Source of the DNA: Clitoria ternatea
Lineage: Eukaryota; Streptophyta; Magnoliopsida; Fabales; Fabaceae
Assembly (NCBI GenBank): GCA_037962975.1
Contig: CM075669.1
Span: forward strand, 186,442,501 to 186,506,500
Length of the DNA stretch: 64,000 nucleotides
Direction: 5' to 3'
Shown here: one piece after another, positions 22,779 to 34,851 of the stretch
Layout: each line of letters begins with the position of its first letter
Numbering within the stretch: position 1 is the first letter of the stretch
Position numbers and translations under genes: made by a program
The notes under the pieces: model-generated
What the model was told of the DNA's origin: nothing
What the model saw: only the letters and a program-made list of their open reading frames with translations
The model's database searches: none

Positions 22779-24446
22779 CAAAGCTCTCAAAGAGAGTGGA
22801 TCACATCGAAACACCATCCCGTAGACAATATTATAGGTGATATCACTAAGGGTGTAAGTACTCAACGCACATTTAATACTTGTAATCATTTAGCATTTGT
22901 TTCACAAATTAAGCCTAAAACCATTGATGAAGCTATTATTGATGAACATTGGATGTTGGCCATGCAAGAAGAATTGAATCAATTTGAAAGAAATGAAGTT
23001 TGGGAACTTGTGTCAAAACCCAATGACCATCAAATAATAGGAACCAAATGGGTATTTAGGAACAAACTTGATGAAAACGGCATAATCACTAGAAACAAAG
23101 CTAGGCTAGTTGTTAAGGGATATAATCAAGAAGAAGGAATCGACTATGAAGAAACGTATGCTCCCGTAGCTAGGTTAGAAGCTATTAGGTTATTATTAGC
23201 TTTTTCATGTTGTAAGGACTTCAAATTGTATTAAATGGATGTCAAAAGTGCCTTCTTAAATGGATACATTTAAGAAGAAGTGTATGTTGATCAATCACCC
23301 AGTTTTGAAAACTATCAATTTCCAAATCATGTTTTCAAACTAAGAAAAGCTTTGTATGGTTTAAAATAAGCTCCAAGAGCTTGGTATGAAAGATTGAGCA
23401 AATTACTTTTAGAAAACAATTTTGAAAGAGGAAAAGTTGATACAACATTGTTCATTAAGCACAAAAAGAATGACATACTTTTAGTGCAAGTTTATGTGAG
23501 TGATATCATTTTTGGTGCCACTAGTGAGTTGCTTTGCAAAGAGTTTGCTAAGATAATGCAGAATGAATTTGAGATGTCCATGACGGGAGAACTCACATTC
23601 TTTCTTGGGTTACAAATCAAGCAAACTAGAGAAGGAACCTTCATTAGTCAATCCAAATACTGCAAAGAGTTGCTCAAGAAGTTCAACATGGACAAAGCAA
23701 ACAAAATTGCCACACCCATGGGCACTTCATGTTATTTGGAAAAAGATGAGAAAGGTAAGGATGTAGAACTCACAAAATATCGAGGTATGATTGGATCCTT
23801 ACTTTACTTAACCGCTAGTAGACCGGATATCATGTTTGCTGTGTGTATGTGTGCAAGATATCAAGCATGTCCAAAAGAATCACACTTAACTACTGTAAAA
23901 CGTATAATGAAATATCTTGTTGGAACTCTAGATTTTGGCCTTTGGTATCCTAAAGGTACTGAATGTACTCTTGTAGGATATTCTGACTCTGATTTTGCAG
24001 GTTGTAAACTTGATAGAAAGAGCACAAGTGGCACTTGTCACTTGCTTGGTAGCTTACTTGTTTCTTGGCATATAAAGAAGCAAGTTAGTGTGACATTATC
24101 AACAGCTGAGGCAGAGTATATTGCTGTTGGGAGTTGTTGTGCTCAAATTTTGTGGATGCAACAACAAGTTCTAGATTTTGGTGTTATTTTAGACCATGTT
24201 CCTCTTAAATGTGATAAAACTAGTGCCATTAATATATCTAAGAATCTTTTCATGTATTCAAGGACAAAACATATAGAAATAAGACATTATTTCATTAGAG
24301 ATCATGTATTGAAAGGTGATTGTATGCTTGAATATGTTGAAACATCTAATCAATTAGCGGATATATTCACCAAACCCCTTGCAAAAGAACAATTCATAAA
24401 CATAAGAAGAGAATTAGGAATTCTGGATGTTAAAAATTGTGTTTGA
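22779..24446 (+). pseudogene. Sirevirus D reverse transcriptase and RNase H, catalytic Asp missing
   Basis: The RT region starts near 22915 (TIDEAIIDEHWMLAMQEEL, VFRNKLDENG, ARLVVKGYNQEEGIDY). TAA codons at 23232, 23271 and 23367 interrupt it. The catalytic YVDD box reads YVSD: AGT at 23499-23501 replaces the first Asp, so even a readthrough product would be inactive. RNase H (GYSDSDFAGC, STSGTCHLLG, STAEAEYIA, TKHIEIRHYFIRD) runs open to the TGA at 24444-24446. Confidence 0.92.
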
Positions 24447-24547
24447 GAAACCAAAATTAGAAAATATGCATGTTAAGATGTTAAAATAGGAAGAGAATAG
24501 TATGCATTTTTAAGAAAACATGTGTTTGTGCATTTCTGGGCATACTA

Positions 24548-24849
24548 TAATCAATTACATACCCAATATAATCGATTATGAGCTTTTTGTGTTGTACATA
24601 ATCGATTACATGTCTTAATATAATCGATTGTGAGCTTTTTGTGTTGTACATAATCGATTACATGTCTCTATATAATCGATTATGAGCTTTCTGTGTTGTA
24701 TATAATCGATTATATCCTCATACTAATTGATTACGGAGCTTTTGTGTAAAATCTAATCGATTACACACTTAATCTAATCGATTATTGGGCCTAACGTTTC
24801 AAATTCTTCAGAGGCGTAATCGATTACACCAGACCCGTAATCGATTGAG
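24548..24849 (+). repeat. second array of 12 TAATCGATTACA motifs, between pol and the extra ORF of D
   Basis: Copy starts: 24548, 24569, 24599, 24621, 24651, 24673, 24703, 24724, 24754, 24775, 24817, 24838. Spacings: 21, 30, 22, 30, 22, 30, 21, 30, 21, 42, 21. The first eight form a 52-base tandem unit with AGCTTTTTGTGTTGTA between motifs. The surrounding sequence differs from the LTR array, so this is not simply LTR sequence. It ends 96 bases before a TATA box at 24945. Confidence 0.93.
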
Positions 24850-24944
24850 TCACCAGGATTACCGTTTTTAATGCTCAATCTGTGTGCAGCTTGGCCCAAC
24901 CAATCCTAAACCTCTCCAAAACCCTAAATCTCACCTCTAAACTC

Positions 24945-24952
24945 TATAAATA
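24945..24952 (+). promoter_or_regulatory. candidate internal TATA box before the extra ORF of D
   Basis: TATAAATA in the context ACTCTATAAATACC, 106 bases before the ATG at 25058, with a CT-rich, leader-like stretch between. The array-gap-TATA layout copies that of the LTR promoter. Confidence 0.6.
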
Positions 24953-25057
24953 CCTCATCTTTCACCCCTTTCACCTCACACCACAATTTTCATCTCCTTT
25001 ATATCTCTCTATCTCTCTCCAACCCCAAATCTTCTTCATTTTCTTCTCTTCTTCACC

Positions 25058-25680
25058 ATGTCTTCCTTAAGGGATGTCAAAAGAGCAAGATCTTTCACTG
25101 TCCAAACTCACAATCCTCTTGACTTCTCAAGGTTTTTCTCATCTCCTAGAGAACTTAAAAATTTCATCAAGAAATTTTCTAAGAAAGATATCATTGCTCC
25201 TCACTTTATCAATGCTAAACTTTTTAATAACCCCAATTGCACTTTTCTTCAACATCTTAACCACTATAATCTCATCCCCTTCCTCTCTCTCAAAGAAGAA
25301 TTTTATTACCCAGAGCTTATTTGAGTTTTCTTTTGCACTCTGAAACTTGTTGATGGTGTGCTTGAAGCAAGAGTCAAGAATGTGACTCTCAAGATCACAA
25401 ATGAGCAACTTTCTGAGATAAGTCTCCTCCCTCTCTCCAATGTTGATTTCTCTAGTGGTCACCCTGAAGATGAATGGGACTTCAACAATATTGCTGCACG
25501 CATTGTGGAAGGCCACCCATCCCCGCAGCAATCATAAGTTGGTAAGTCATCTTACTCTAAGTAACCATCTTCTTCACTTTCTCTTAGTCAAGCTTTTGGT
25601 TCCTCGTGGAGGCAATTATACTCTTGTTGAGGAAGAAGATGTGGTGCTAATGTGGGCCATACAAAACCACAAAGAGATAT
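25058..25680 (+). pseudogene. extra 3' ORF of Sirevirus D (so-called envelope-like), truncated
   Basis: The ATG at 25058 opens a frame containing SRFFSSPRELKNFIKKF, which matches the N-terminal part of the plant ORF found after pol in Sireviruses and in the 'putative plant transposon protein' group. A TGA at 25322 and a TAA near 25537 interrupt it; a shift brings in VKLLVPRGGNYTLVEEED and LMWAIQNHKEI before the element breaks off near 25680. No signal peptide or clear membrane segment is visible, so an envelope role is not supported here. It could equally be a nuclear or chromatin factor. Function is unknown. Confidence 0.72.
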
Positions 25681-27036
25681 GGTGCTAACCGATCTAAGAT
25701 AAGCACCGGTTGAGGTAGTAACCGTAAGAGCATTTTTCATTAGGCACACCTGTAATCTCAATTGCCGTACACAATCCTTGGATATAAAAGAATGGGTCGC
25801 ACCCGAATCATAAATAACATGCACAGAATTTCTGAGTATTTCACACTTACTTTCAACTAGGTTATCGACTTGAGCTGTTTCTTCACCGGTCACAGCGAAT
25901 ACTCTTCCAGCAGTTTGTTGATTAGCACCACGATTGTGACCATTTCGGCCACCATTACCATTACCTCGGCCGTTCCCATTTCCATGACCGTTGCCACTAT
26001 TTCCGTTGCCATTACCATTTCAACCATCATTATGGCCGCCATTACTGGTTCCACGATCACGACCTCTAAAAGCACCATGGCCACCACGGTTTCCATCATT
26101 GCGAGCCACCACATCCACAACATTTAAAGGACAATCAGGACAAATATGTCCCAGTTGGTTGTATCGATAGCACACCACAACTTCTTCATTTCCACATTCA
26201 TAGGGTAAATGGTTTCCACCACACCGGAAACATCAGAGTCCTTGGCCATTACCTTGGCTATCACTAGCACCATGTCTTCCACCACCACGTCCATCTCTAA
26301 GAGAAGAGGAACCACATACAAATTGTCTATTTTTCTTTAAATCACCCCTCTTCTTAAAGCTAGAGAATTGGCCCTTCAATCTATGATCATGTCCCGAATA
26401 ATTCTTAGGAGCCATATCATTCTCTTAAAAAATTCTACACTTGTTCACAAGAGTAGGGAAACTCCTAATCTCTTGGTGACAAATCGCCTTCTTGATCTCT
26501 TGGCGTAAACCGTTCTCAAACTTAACTCATTTTGAAGCTTCGGTACCTTCCTGTTGGAAAGGAGGGTAAAACACACATAGCTCTTCAAACTTCGAGGCAT
26601 ATTCGTCCACTGACATGCTTCCTTGTTTGAGCTCCACAAATTTAAGCTCTTTCTTGTTCTTGCAGCTCTCAGGAAAGTATTTCCTAAGGAACTCCACCTT
26701 AAAGTTCTCCTAATCCAAAGGAGTGTGAGCCGCAATCATACGTCCACGAGTGAGAATCGACCAAGATTCAGCTTCATCTCGGACCATAAACACCGCGTAT
26801 TCGACTTTTTGGGCTTCCGTACACTCTATACTAGCAAATATCCGTTCTAAGTCACGGATCCAAACATAAGCGTCTTTCGGTTTATAGCCTCCATGAAATT
26901 CGGAAGGCTTCCGCTTGAGAAATCAGTCAAGACCATGATTTGGCTGACTAGCGGGTTGTTGCCGTTCTAGGATATCGGCAAACCGATTGAAAGCTTTAGC
27001 CATAGCGGCTGCGTCAATATTACGCCTATTCGCCAT
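25680..27036 (-). pseudogene. element E gag and start of protease
   Basis: Minus-strand ATG at 27036-27034 (MANRRNIDAAAMAKAFNRF). Gag signatures DAYVWIRDLERIF and MSVDEYASKFEELC are followed by a basic linker and two zinc knuckles, CFRCGGNHLPYEC and CYRYNQLGHICPDC; in the second, one metal-binding Cys is Tyr. A Gly/Asn-rich low-complexity stretch (about 25915-26100) follows, then the protease motif YDSGATHSFIS at about 25800. Several stops occur, mostly where homologues have Gln or Trp. Protease reads to about 25690, then matches D instead. Confidence 0.85.
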
Positions 27037-27329
27037 CAATCACTCTATACACACAACACAAACATAATTAGAAACCTTGTGTTTCTTTCCTCAATATATA
27101 CCAATCATCATCGACTATCATTAATACAAATATCATCATAATATATTTATAATTTAAAGGTAAATATGGAAAAGGAAATGCCTGGCCGGGCTTAATATCA
27201 ACCACAATATAAAGCAGTGAGCAATTCAAGCTCCAATAATGCTTAACTATAACTATAACATGTCAACATTAAGTGACAATCACTCTTTAACAACATTTAA
27301 TTCATATAATTCATCAATGAGCAATCAAT

Positions 27330-27341
27330 GCTCTGATACCA
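27330..27341 (-). other. primer binding site of element E (initiator tRNA-Met)
   Basis: The reverse complement reads TGGTATCAGAGC, three bases from the LTR boundary at 27345. It fixes the orientation of E as minus. Confidence 0.9.
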
Positions 27342-27344
27342 GGT

Positions 27345-30300
27345 TATAACACCCCGGCCCGAAGGGGTAAATTTTTTGAGATTTGAATTGATTATAAGTA
27401 GAGTAAATTCAATATATATATAATGCCAAGTAATTACCGTGGATCATTTAATAACTTATCTAATATATAAAGATATGAGAAGGTATCAGAGTGCTCCTTG
27501 GACGACCAGACTCGAGGCCGTCCCAAGGGAAAAGCAGAAGATATAATTAAATTTAAGAGTTATTAAAATATATATCAAAAAGAGGATGAAAGATGCCTCA
27601 TTGATTTGTTAAATGATAGAAATAAAATTTAACAATAATAATATCATTTATACATTATCAAGGTCATTAATGAAGGCCATACACATAAGGTCTAATTTTC
27701 CTACATGACCTCCAAAATCAACTATTATCAAATTAATTTCAAAATAAGCATATACACACTATATGCTATACAAAAATGAATATATATGCCGGCCAAGGCT
27801 CACCCACATTCTTTCCGCATTTACCTTCATCAATCCTCGACCTCCAAAAGAGTAGAATTTTACATCACACCTACATCAAGCTTAAAAATGGCAACTAGGA
27901 GGTGAGTAACATAATCCAAATGTACCAAAGTCATACATTATGATGATATTTATACATGTGTGCATTATATTCATTTTTCAAGAAACCATCACAAGCTTCA
28001 CACACATGATACATCATTCCATCTCAACACAATACATGTCCAATTTAGTATATTCATAACGCAATATCATAAATAATATATCCTTAACATTCTCAATAAT
28101 CATCACACTTTTAATGTTAGTACCTCAGCTTACTTTCCCTCTATTTAACAAATCATCCATCGCCACCACGGGCTATCAACTAGGCATATCTCCAACTATA
28201 TGCAAATGCTCTTAAAGCTAATGCATATGCACAAAGGAATCATTTTCAAATGCGGATCCGACCGTGGGACACAACAACATATCAAATGTAGGACAAGCAT
28301 ATGTGTGCTACTATGCCCCTACTGCAGTAGTAAAATGTGTTCACATATATCTTAATTCGTGCATGCTTACAACATCATACTTTTACTGGTACCAAACCAC
28401 TCTCGCCCATCTGTAGCACTAGTCACCCCGTGACTTGCGGATTATCATTATGGCCTTACTTGCCAAAGTGCTACAGGCCTCCCCTGAACACACATCAAGG
28501 GAGCCGTGCCTCGTCGGACACCGAGGTAAACTACTCATCACAGAGCCGCCCTCCCACAGGGCCTGCCATATAGGGTGCCTCGTCACCAAACTAAGGACAA
28601 CTTTGTGATTCCCCGAATCACTAGGGAGCAATAACAATATACCCGTGCATTGGGTCGCTCTCCCACTGGGCCTGTCTATTAGAACGCCTAACATTCCATA
28701 TAAGCAGTGAATGATATGCCATGGATGCAATGCCAATCAATGCACTCTCACATTGTGCATCTTAAATACCACTCAATCAATCGTACATTCACGACTACCA
28801 CTTAATGGATTTCAATATTCTCAATCTTTACCAATTCTCCTTGGAACTCACACACATCGGCAGTTAGTGGCAATCACATTTATCAATTCACATATACATA
28901 ATTGGGATATTTCACATCATTGATTTCAATTCAAAACATGGTCTCAAACCATCATGACATATTTCATCAATATATTCAACATAATATCTGATCCGGTCTC
29001 AATACCGGTACCAAAGTACGGATATCACTTCATCCATTCTGTGTGCAATACTGACTCAGCAGGTAAAACTTCAGACTGATAAGACCGCATAGGCGATCTC
29101 CATACCGATATGTCCGTGTTAACACCTCACATATCGGATGGAATCCATTCTCCATATCAGAGACGTAAGGGATAATCACAAGTGGCTTAGGTAATAGCGC
29201 TCATTCCCATTACTGGTGTCGGGGACATTCCCCTGAAAGATATATTCTCCACCTCTTAAGCAACACTTGTCTCCCATATGCATATTATATATATTTTCCA
29301 TACTCCGACAGAACAAGTTGGTTAGTCCACTTTTAATTTACGTGGCTCGAGAAAAGTCATGTTTTGTCCTTTAGTCAAAGTAGATCCACCGTCCTCCACG
29401 CTCATCTTATTTTGATACATTTACTGACTTGAGCGTCAGATAATCTTCGTAGGTGACACCACATTTCGTCCACATCAATGCGTAAGGTCGGTTTGAAGGA
29501 TTTCAAGACATCAAGATCGGTCTTCTCTTACTGGGATGCCAGATAATCTTACCAGATACATATAGCACCGTATAAAACCTTAGCCATCTATTGATTCTCG
29601 TGGCTGGTCCCACACTGGATCATTGACTCTGGCTCAGACCAGTTCAATATCATATTCATCATCCCAAATACATGCCACATAACACCAATCATTCTAAATG
29701 CACTCAAATCATGAAATCATTACATCGTCCACCCAAGCAATCATTAAACACAATCATAAATACATATTTTCACATCATCAATAGATGAAATCATGCATTT
29801 AGAATAGTTACCCCCTCATACCTTAAGAGAAGTAGTAATCAACGTGGTTCGATGATTCCACCTCGTCGATGGGGTGATTTCCTACATTACAATATGTCAC
29901 ACAATCAATTTTCTGTTCAGACCACCAAGATTCAAATGTATATTCATTTACTTGGTGTCTATACCACTTTAAATTCTCAAACCTCATTTATTTCATTAAT
30001 TCTACCACAATAACCATGGTTTAGGCGCCTACATTTATTATTATGCACTTTTAATGTCAAACCCATTAATGGGTTCCCACATTGATGGTTCCTAACAACC
30101 ATCATCAATTATTAAGCTCCATTAATGACCATTCACCATTAATAACATCATTTCACCTCACCAATAACAATTATCTAACACAATAAATGCTTCTCCACTC
30201 ATATTTTGTATTTCCCCCAAATCATAGGGTTAGGGTTTCTCTAAAACCCAACAACACTCATTAAATCACTTTCCCAACATCAAAACCCAAAAGCCCATAG

Positions 30301-30950
30301 TTCATACTCTTGAGAAATAGCAAGAGTTTACCTCAAGAGAAGGAATGAGAGAGTTTTCCAAGAGAGAGAAGAGCCACATGAAAATGAGGAGAAATGAGGG
30401 TGAGACTTCAAGCTCTAAGCTCTTCTAAGCTCCTTTAAGAATGGAAATGAGAGAGGAGAAGAGAGCCACCACCCTTTTGCTTAGGGTTTTTGAAGAGAAG
30501 TAGAAGAGGAAATGAAGGAGAAGAATAGAGAAGAAGAAGAAGCAAGATGTTTATTAAGAGGACCCAAGAAGCTGACAGGAATAAGAAGAGAAAAATGGGT
30601 CATTTGTCTTTATTTTTAATCCCTCATTAAAGACTCATCATTTTATGACAAACAGGATATTTGTTCGGGCTCAATACTTTATCCAAAAATTATTCCGAAT
30701 ACATATTCAGATTCCCAATAATATCGTTAATAGCCCTAACTAATATCATCCCAATCAGAGATACTTGGTCCGACACCCATATTTCAACCAGGCTCATTTT
30801 CAGCTTATCCGGTTCTAATAAATTATAAACAATTTCCAAAAATCTTATTTTATTTAATCCCAATATTTTAGAATATTAAATAACCCAGCTATAATCATTT
30901 AATATTTATCTCCTTAATTAATTTTTTATTTTAAAATTTAGTGTGTTACA
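27345..30950 (-). repeat. 5' LTR of element E (3606 bp, minus strand)
   Basis: Runs from TATAACACCCC (terminal G of TG changed) to GTGTTACA on the plus strand. Its right 350 bases resemble the right end of solo LTR G (shared TTATTCCGAA, CAGATTCCCAATAATAT, GAGATACTTGGTC), so E and G are related families in the same orientation. No coding content recognised. Confidence 0.8.
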
Positions 30951-31982
30951 ATGCGTAGCGTCCTAGCCACGCGTAGCGTTAGGGCCTGCGTTCAATTTTT
31001 TAAACTGAACCAGAGAGGCCCAATTTAGGTTTTTAAAAACCAAAAATTCCTCTCTACCTTATTTTACAGAAACCCTAAACACTCTCAAACCCCTTTTCTC
31101 TTTCAAACTTCTATATTCCAATCTTCACCATTTAACCAAGTAAGTAATCTTCTCATTTTCTTAATTTTATTTTTGATTTTAAATTCTTAGAATTGTATGT
31201 GGTTAGGATTATGATTAGAAGACCATTGGGACTTGTTTGCTGTTAGAAATAGGTAAATTTGTGATTAAATGTATATTGAAAGTGGTTGCTACTGCGCAAC
31301 CCCTGTTTTCATGTTTCAGCTCTATGAGCCTACACGTAGCGTCCCACTGACGCGTAGTGTGAGGCATGAACTGTAACCCTACGCGTAGTGTCCACTGACG
31401 CGTAGCGTGGGAACAACAAACTGACGTGTAGCGTCCTACCCACGCGTAGCGTCAGGCTCCTGTTTTGTTTTTTTCCCTTAATTTTTAGGTTTTATTTATT
31501 AGAGTTTTTCAGTTTTTAAAATTTTGAAAAATGAAAAATAAAGACTTTGTTCCTTTTTTTATTTTTCTTGTTTTTTTGTTTTTTCTTTTTAAATTAATAA
31601 AATTTCTTAGTTTGTATTGTTTGTTATACTTTCTTGTATAAAAATAAAATAAAACTCTGTTGTTAAAAAAATTTCAAAATTATAAGATTATTTATTGTTG
31701 TATTTTCTTTCTTAAAAATAAAAATTTGTTTATATATATGTGTTGAGTGAATTTTAATTTTCTTAATTTGTATGCAAAAATGCATGTTATTTGAGTTTTG
31801 TTTATAAATTTGTATGATGTGTATTATACTGTTAAAAATCCAAAAATATGCATGTTAGTTTTTTGATGTTTTACATGATTTATTTTTTTTAACATATAAA
31901 AACCACAAACAATTTTTGTGATGAGTGTTTAATTTGTATTTGCATTTATGTGTGATTTATTTAAATAAATTTTCTTTTGTAG
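30951..31982 (+). other. internal leader of element B with motif copies and a probable intron
   Basis: ACGCGTAGCGT-like copies at 30951 and 30969 precede a leader with AAACCCTAAAC. GTAAGT at 31140 is a strong splice donor and TTTTCTTTTGTAG ending at 31982 a strong acceptor directly before the ATG at 31983, giving a candidate 843-base leader intron. Inside that intron are six more motif copies (31332, 31350, 31381, 31398, 31424, 31442). The rest is T-rich as expected for a plant intron. Confidence 0.6.
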
Positions 31983-33284
31983 ATGGCACCTAAGAAATCA
32001 GTTCTCACCACTGGTCCCAAGAGACAGAGGAGGACCACAGATACTGATACCACCTCTGAAGATCCTGATCTTCAGGGTGAGGAGCAGTTGGGACCCCGAG
32101 ATCCCACCAGGTTTAGGACTGATGCCAAGTGGGCAAGATTTCATCAGATCAAGGGCCATAAACTAATTTGGGAGAGGGTCCTTGATCTTAGTGCTGGAGA
32201 CTATCCTGAGCTTCAGAATGAGATACAGAGAGGGAGGTAGGGACGCCTATTTTCTTTACCTACTGAGGGGGATCCCATATTAGTCATGGAGTTTTATGCC
32301 AATGCTTATAGGACATACCATGACTCACCAAATATCAGTCAGCAGAGGACGAGTTTAGTGAGAGGTCGACATATTGCATATGACAGAGACACTATTAGTA
32401 CCCTACCGGGTAATCCTTGGGAGCCTACTCCCGAGGGCGATACTTGTTTCTGGATGGAAAATAGAAACAAGATTGCTATTGAGGATGGTGATCTAGGATA
32501 CTTCCTGGATCAGGATGCTCATTTCTTGAGCAAGGATGGAATCTTCTTTAACCTTAGTAAGGTTGAAAGATCTCCATCAAACCTCCTTAAGACCCAGCTG
32601 ACCCCTATAGCTCAGGCGTGGTCTCATTTGATGCTCCATAATATTACACCAGTTTCTCATCTCTCTTTTATACCTGTTGATCGTTGCTGTCTTCTTTATT
32701 CCATCCTTCAGGGCCACACCATTGATATTGCAGGACTTATCTCTAAGCAGATTCACTTTTATGCCCTAGGGTATAAGGTGAATCGCCCTGTTCCCTTCCC
32801 TCTCATCATTTTTGCCTTACTGAGGAAGCAGGGAGTGCAGGTGTCATCATCGGAGTTCACTAGCTCTTCGGGGAGAGTCCCCAAGGTCTCAGTGAACAGG
32901 GACTACTTTGTTCATCAATGTGAGCTTCCACCTCTTGAGCAGGAGGCTTAACCCAGACCGAGACGCAGGAGACCAGCCCAGCCATCATCTGTTGATGTTA
33001 TCACAGAGGGATTTACTAGGATGAGCATAGAGCATCAGCATATGATGCAGATGATGGCTGCTTCTCACCGCGCCTATGTACACTTACATGATTCTTTTTA
33101 TCAATACAGGATACAGGGAGAGGGGGCACCATTTATGACACCAGTCGATTTTGCTGCTCTTGTAGCTTGGCCAGGTGACCAACCCATATACCCAGAGGCT
33201 GGTGGACCGTCTAGAGCACATGCTGATACTGAGGGTAATGCTGATGAAGAGGGGGATGATGAGGATGACCAGATAGAGGATTGA
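31983..33284 (+). pseudogene. extra 3' ORF of element B ('putative plant transposon protein')
   Basis: One reading frame of 433 codons with only two internal stops: TAG at 32238 (family position usually Trp) and TAA at 32949 (fits Gln). The N-terminus is basic (MAPKKSVLTTGPKRQRR), a possible nuclear signal. The core matches the plant retroelement family annotated as putative transposon protein (ARFHQIKGHKLIWERVLDL, FLKDGIFF-like and LIPVDRCCLLYSIL-like motifs). A Met/His-rich helix and an Asp/Glu tail (EDDQIED) end it. It lies after the lost pol and before the 3' LTR, the place of envelope-like ORFs in Athila. No signal peptide or membrane anchor is visible. It is the best preserved extra ORF here. 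Function is unknown. Confidence 0.78.
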
Positions 33285-34533
33285 TGATGTTATTTCATAT
33301 TTTCTTGCACTTTTATTATATATTTTAGTTTAGTTTGATATTTACATTTGGATTATATATTTGGAGTTTTATTTATTTTATGTGTGATAATGAGTTTTAT
33401 TTTTAAGCATGTTTCTAAATAAAAATAATCAAATTTTAAAAATTTTGAAAATTTTACATACTTGAAGTTTTTATACAATAAACTATTTTTCGTAATCAAT
33501 AATTAAATTCTTAATTGTAATTAAGGCATTTTGATAAAATTAAAATACAATACTCTTATTAATAATCAAGCTAATTTCGAAAACTCGGTAAGCTGAGAGA
33601 TCTTTAAACACTTGAGGGTTTCAACATAACTTCATTCAAATTGATTTTGCTTTAATCTTTGATTTGTGTTGTTGTATAGAGGATTCAAGAATATGATCTA
33701 GGCACATTTTTGGTAATCACAAAGAAACCTTGGGCCAAAAAGCTTACTATGGTAAAATCGTAATTTTCATTTGAAAGCCAATTTTGAACCTGAAAAATAA
33801 TTTCTTTGGTACCCCTAGCCCTTAATAATTTTTGACCATTCCCTTTACTTGATTGATTAAAAGAGCAAATGATCAAAATCATAAAAAATATTGAGTGTTC
33901 TTACAAAATTGGGGAGTGAAAATTTTTGAACTTAATTCTTTTCAAAAAAATTATGATGCACGTATAATATAAAATTAAATGAAAAAGAAAAATATATACA
34001 TAAAAAGAAAAAGAAAAATAATGAAAAAGATTAAGTTGGGGGTATTCACCAAGAGAGGAAGTGAGATTTGGGCCAAGAAAAAGCCTACAAATTATGAAAT
34101 GCTCTTTTATGATTTCAAGTGTTTGAATTCAAAAAAAAAACCATAATTTCTTGTAGCCAAGCCTCATTACAACCCTTGAAAAGACCTTGTGATTCTGGTT
34201 TGACTTTGTATAATTAACCATTGATTGGATGAAAATCAAAATTAAATTTGCTTGATTTTATGATCGATTGAGTGAAACAGGTTATCCTTTTGTAGAGATA
34301 AACACTTGTGAGGTAAACTTTGAAATAAGCTTGATTTATTGATATGATATTGTATATATTTTATCTTTAGGTCTTTCTTACATTAAGATATTTAATCTTT
34401 GAATATTTTAATTATTAAGTTGTAAAGTATTTCTTGTGGTAAATTTTCAGATTAATTCAAATTTTGATTTTAAAATTTGTTTTTAAATTTTGCTCTTGCT
34501 CGAGGATGAGCAATTACTCAAGTTGGGGGTATT
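33285..34533 (+). other. 3' untranslated region of element B with two polypurine tracts
   Basis: AT-rich, non-coding. AAGTTGGGGGTATT occurs twice, identically, at 34033-34046 and 34520-34533. The second copy abuts the 3' LTR and is the functional position; the first is an internal duplicate 487 bases upstream. Confidence 0.82.
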
Positions 34534-34851
34534 TGTTAGTCCTCAAATTTACAATAAATTTCTTAATAAAAATGTGTCAAAAATAATAAAAATTAGTTTA
34601 ATTTTTAAGAAATTTAGGTTTTAATTGTAATAAATGGAAGTTTTTGGAAATTATCTGCCTTGATCAATTTTTTCTAGTTTTACAGTGAAAAATTAAATAA
34701 ATTCAAGAGAAAATGGAAGAACTAGAGAGCTAACGTGTAGCATCCACACCACGCGTAGCGTGGGAACTTCTGATGATGACGATACGCGTAGCGTCAAAAG
34801 CTACGTGAATTCCATTTCCAGGTGGCCAAGCACTCAGCAAAAAGGCCAAAC
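34534..34851 (+). repeat. 3' LTR of element B, first piece
   Basis: Starts TGTTAG right after the polypurine tract. Motif copies ACGCGTAGCGT near 34751 and 34783. Interrupted at 34851 by solo LTR G. Confidence 0.88.

Larger units (their letters stand above)
18206..25680 (+). mobile_element. Ty1/copia Sirevirus D, right-truncated
   Basis: Inserted in the 5' LTR of B after TAACT. It has a 5' LTR, initiator-Met primer site, gag with zinc knuckle, protease, integrase, RT and RNase H in copia order, then an extra ORF of the kind described as envelope-like in Sireviruses. Order and gag length fit the Sirevirus (SIRE/Maximus) group. Everything after about 25680, including the 3' LTR, is missing and replaced by opposite-strand element E. 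Confidence 0.9.
25680..30950 (-). mobile_element. Tekay-like Ty3/gypsy element E, minus strand, truncated
   Basis: On the minus strand: one 3.6 kb LTR (30950 to 27345), primer site, then gag and the start of protease. The protease stops near 25680, where it abuts the extra ORF of D. RT, integrase and the 3' LTR are gone. It lies against internal sequence of B on the right (from 30951). Confidence 0.85.

Noticed and set aside
25058..25680. Calling the extra ORF of D a true viral envelope gene
   Set aside because: No signal peptide, furin-like site or membrane anchor can be seen; the label is historical.
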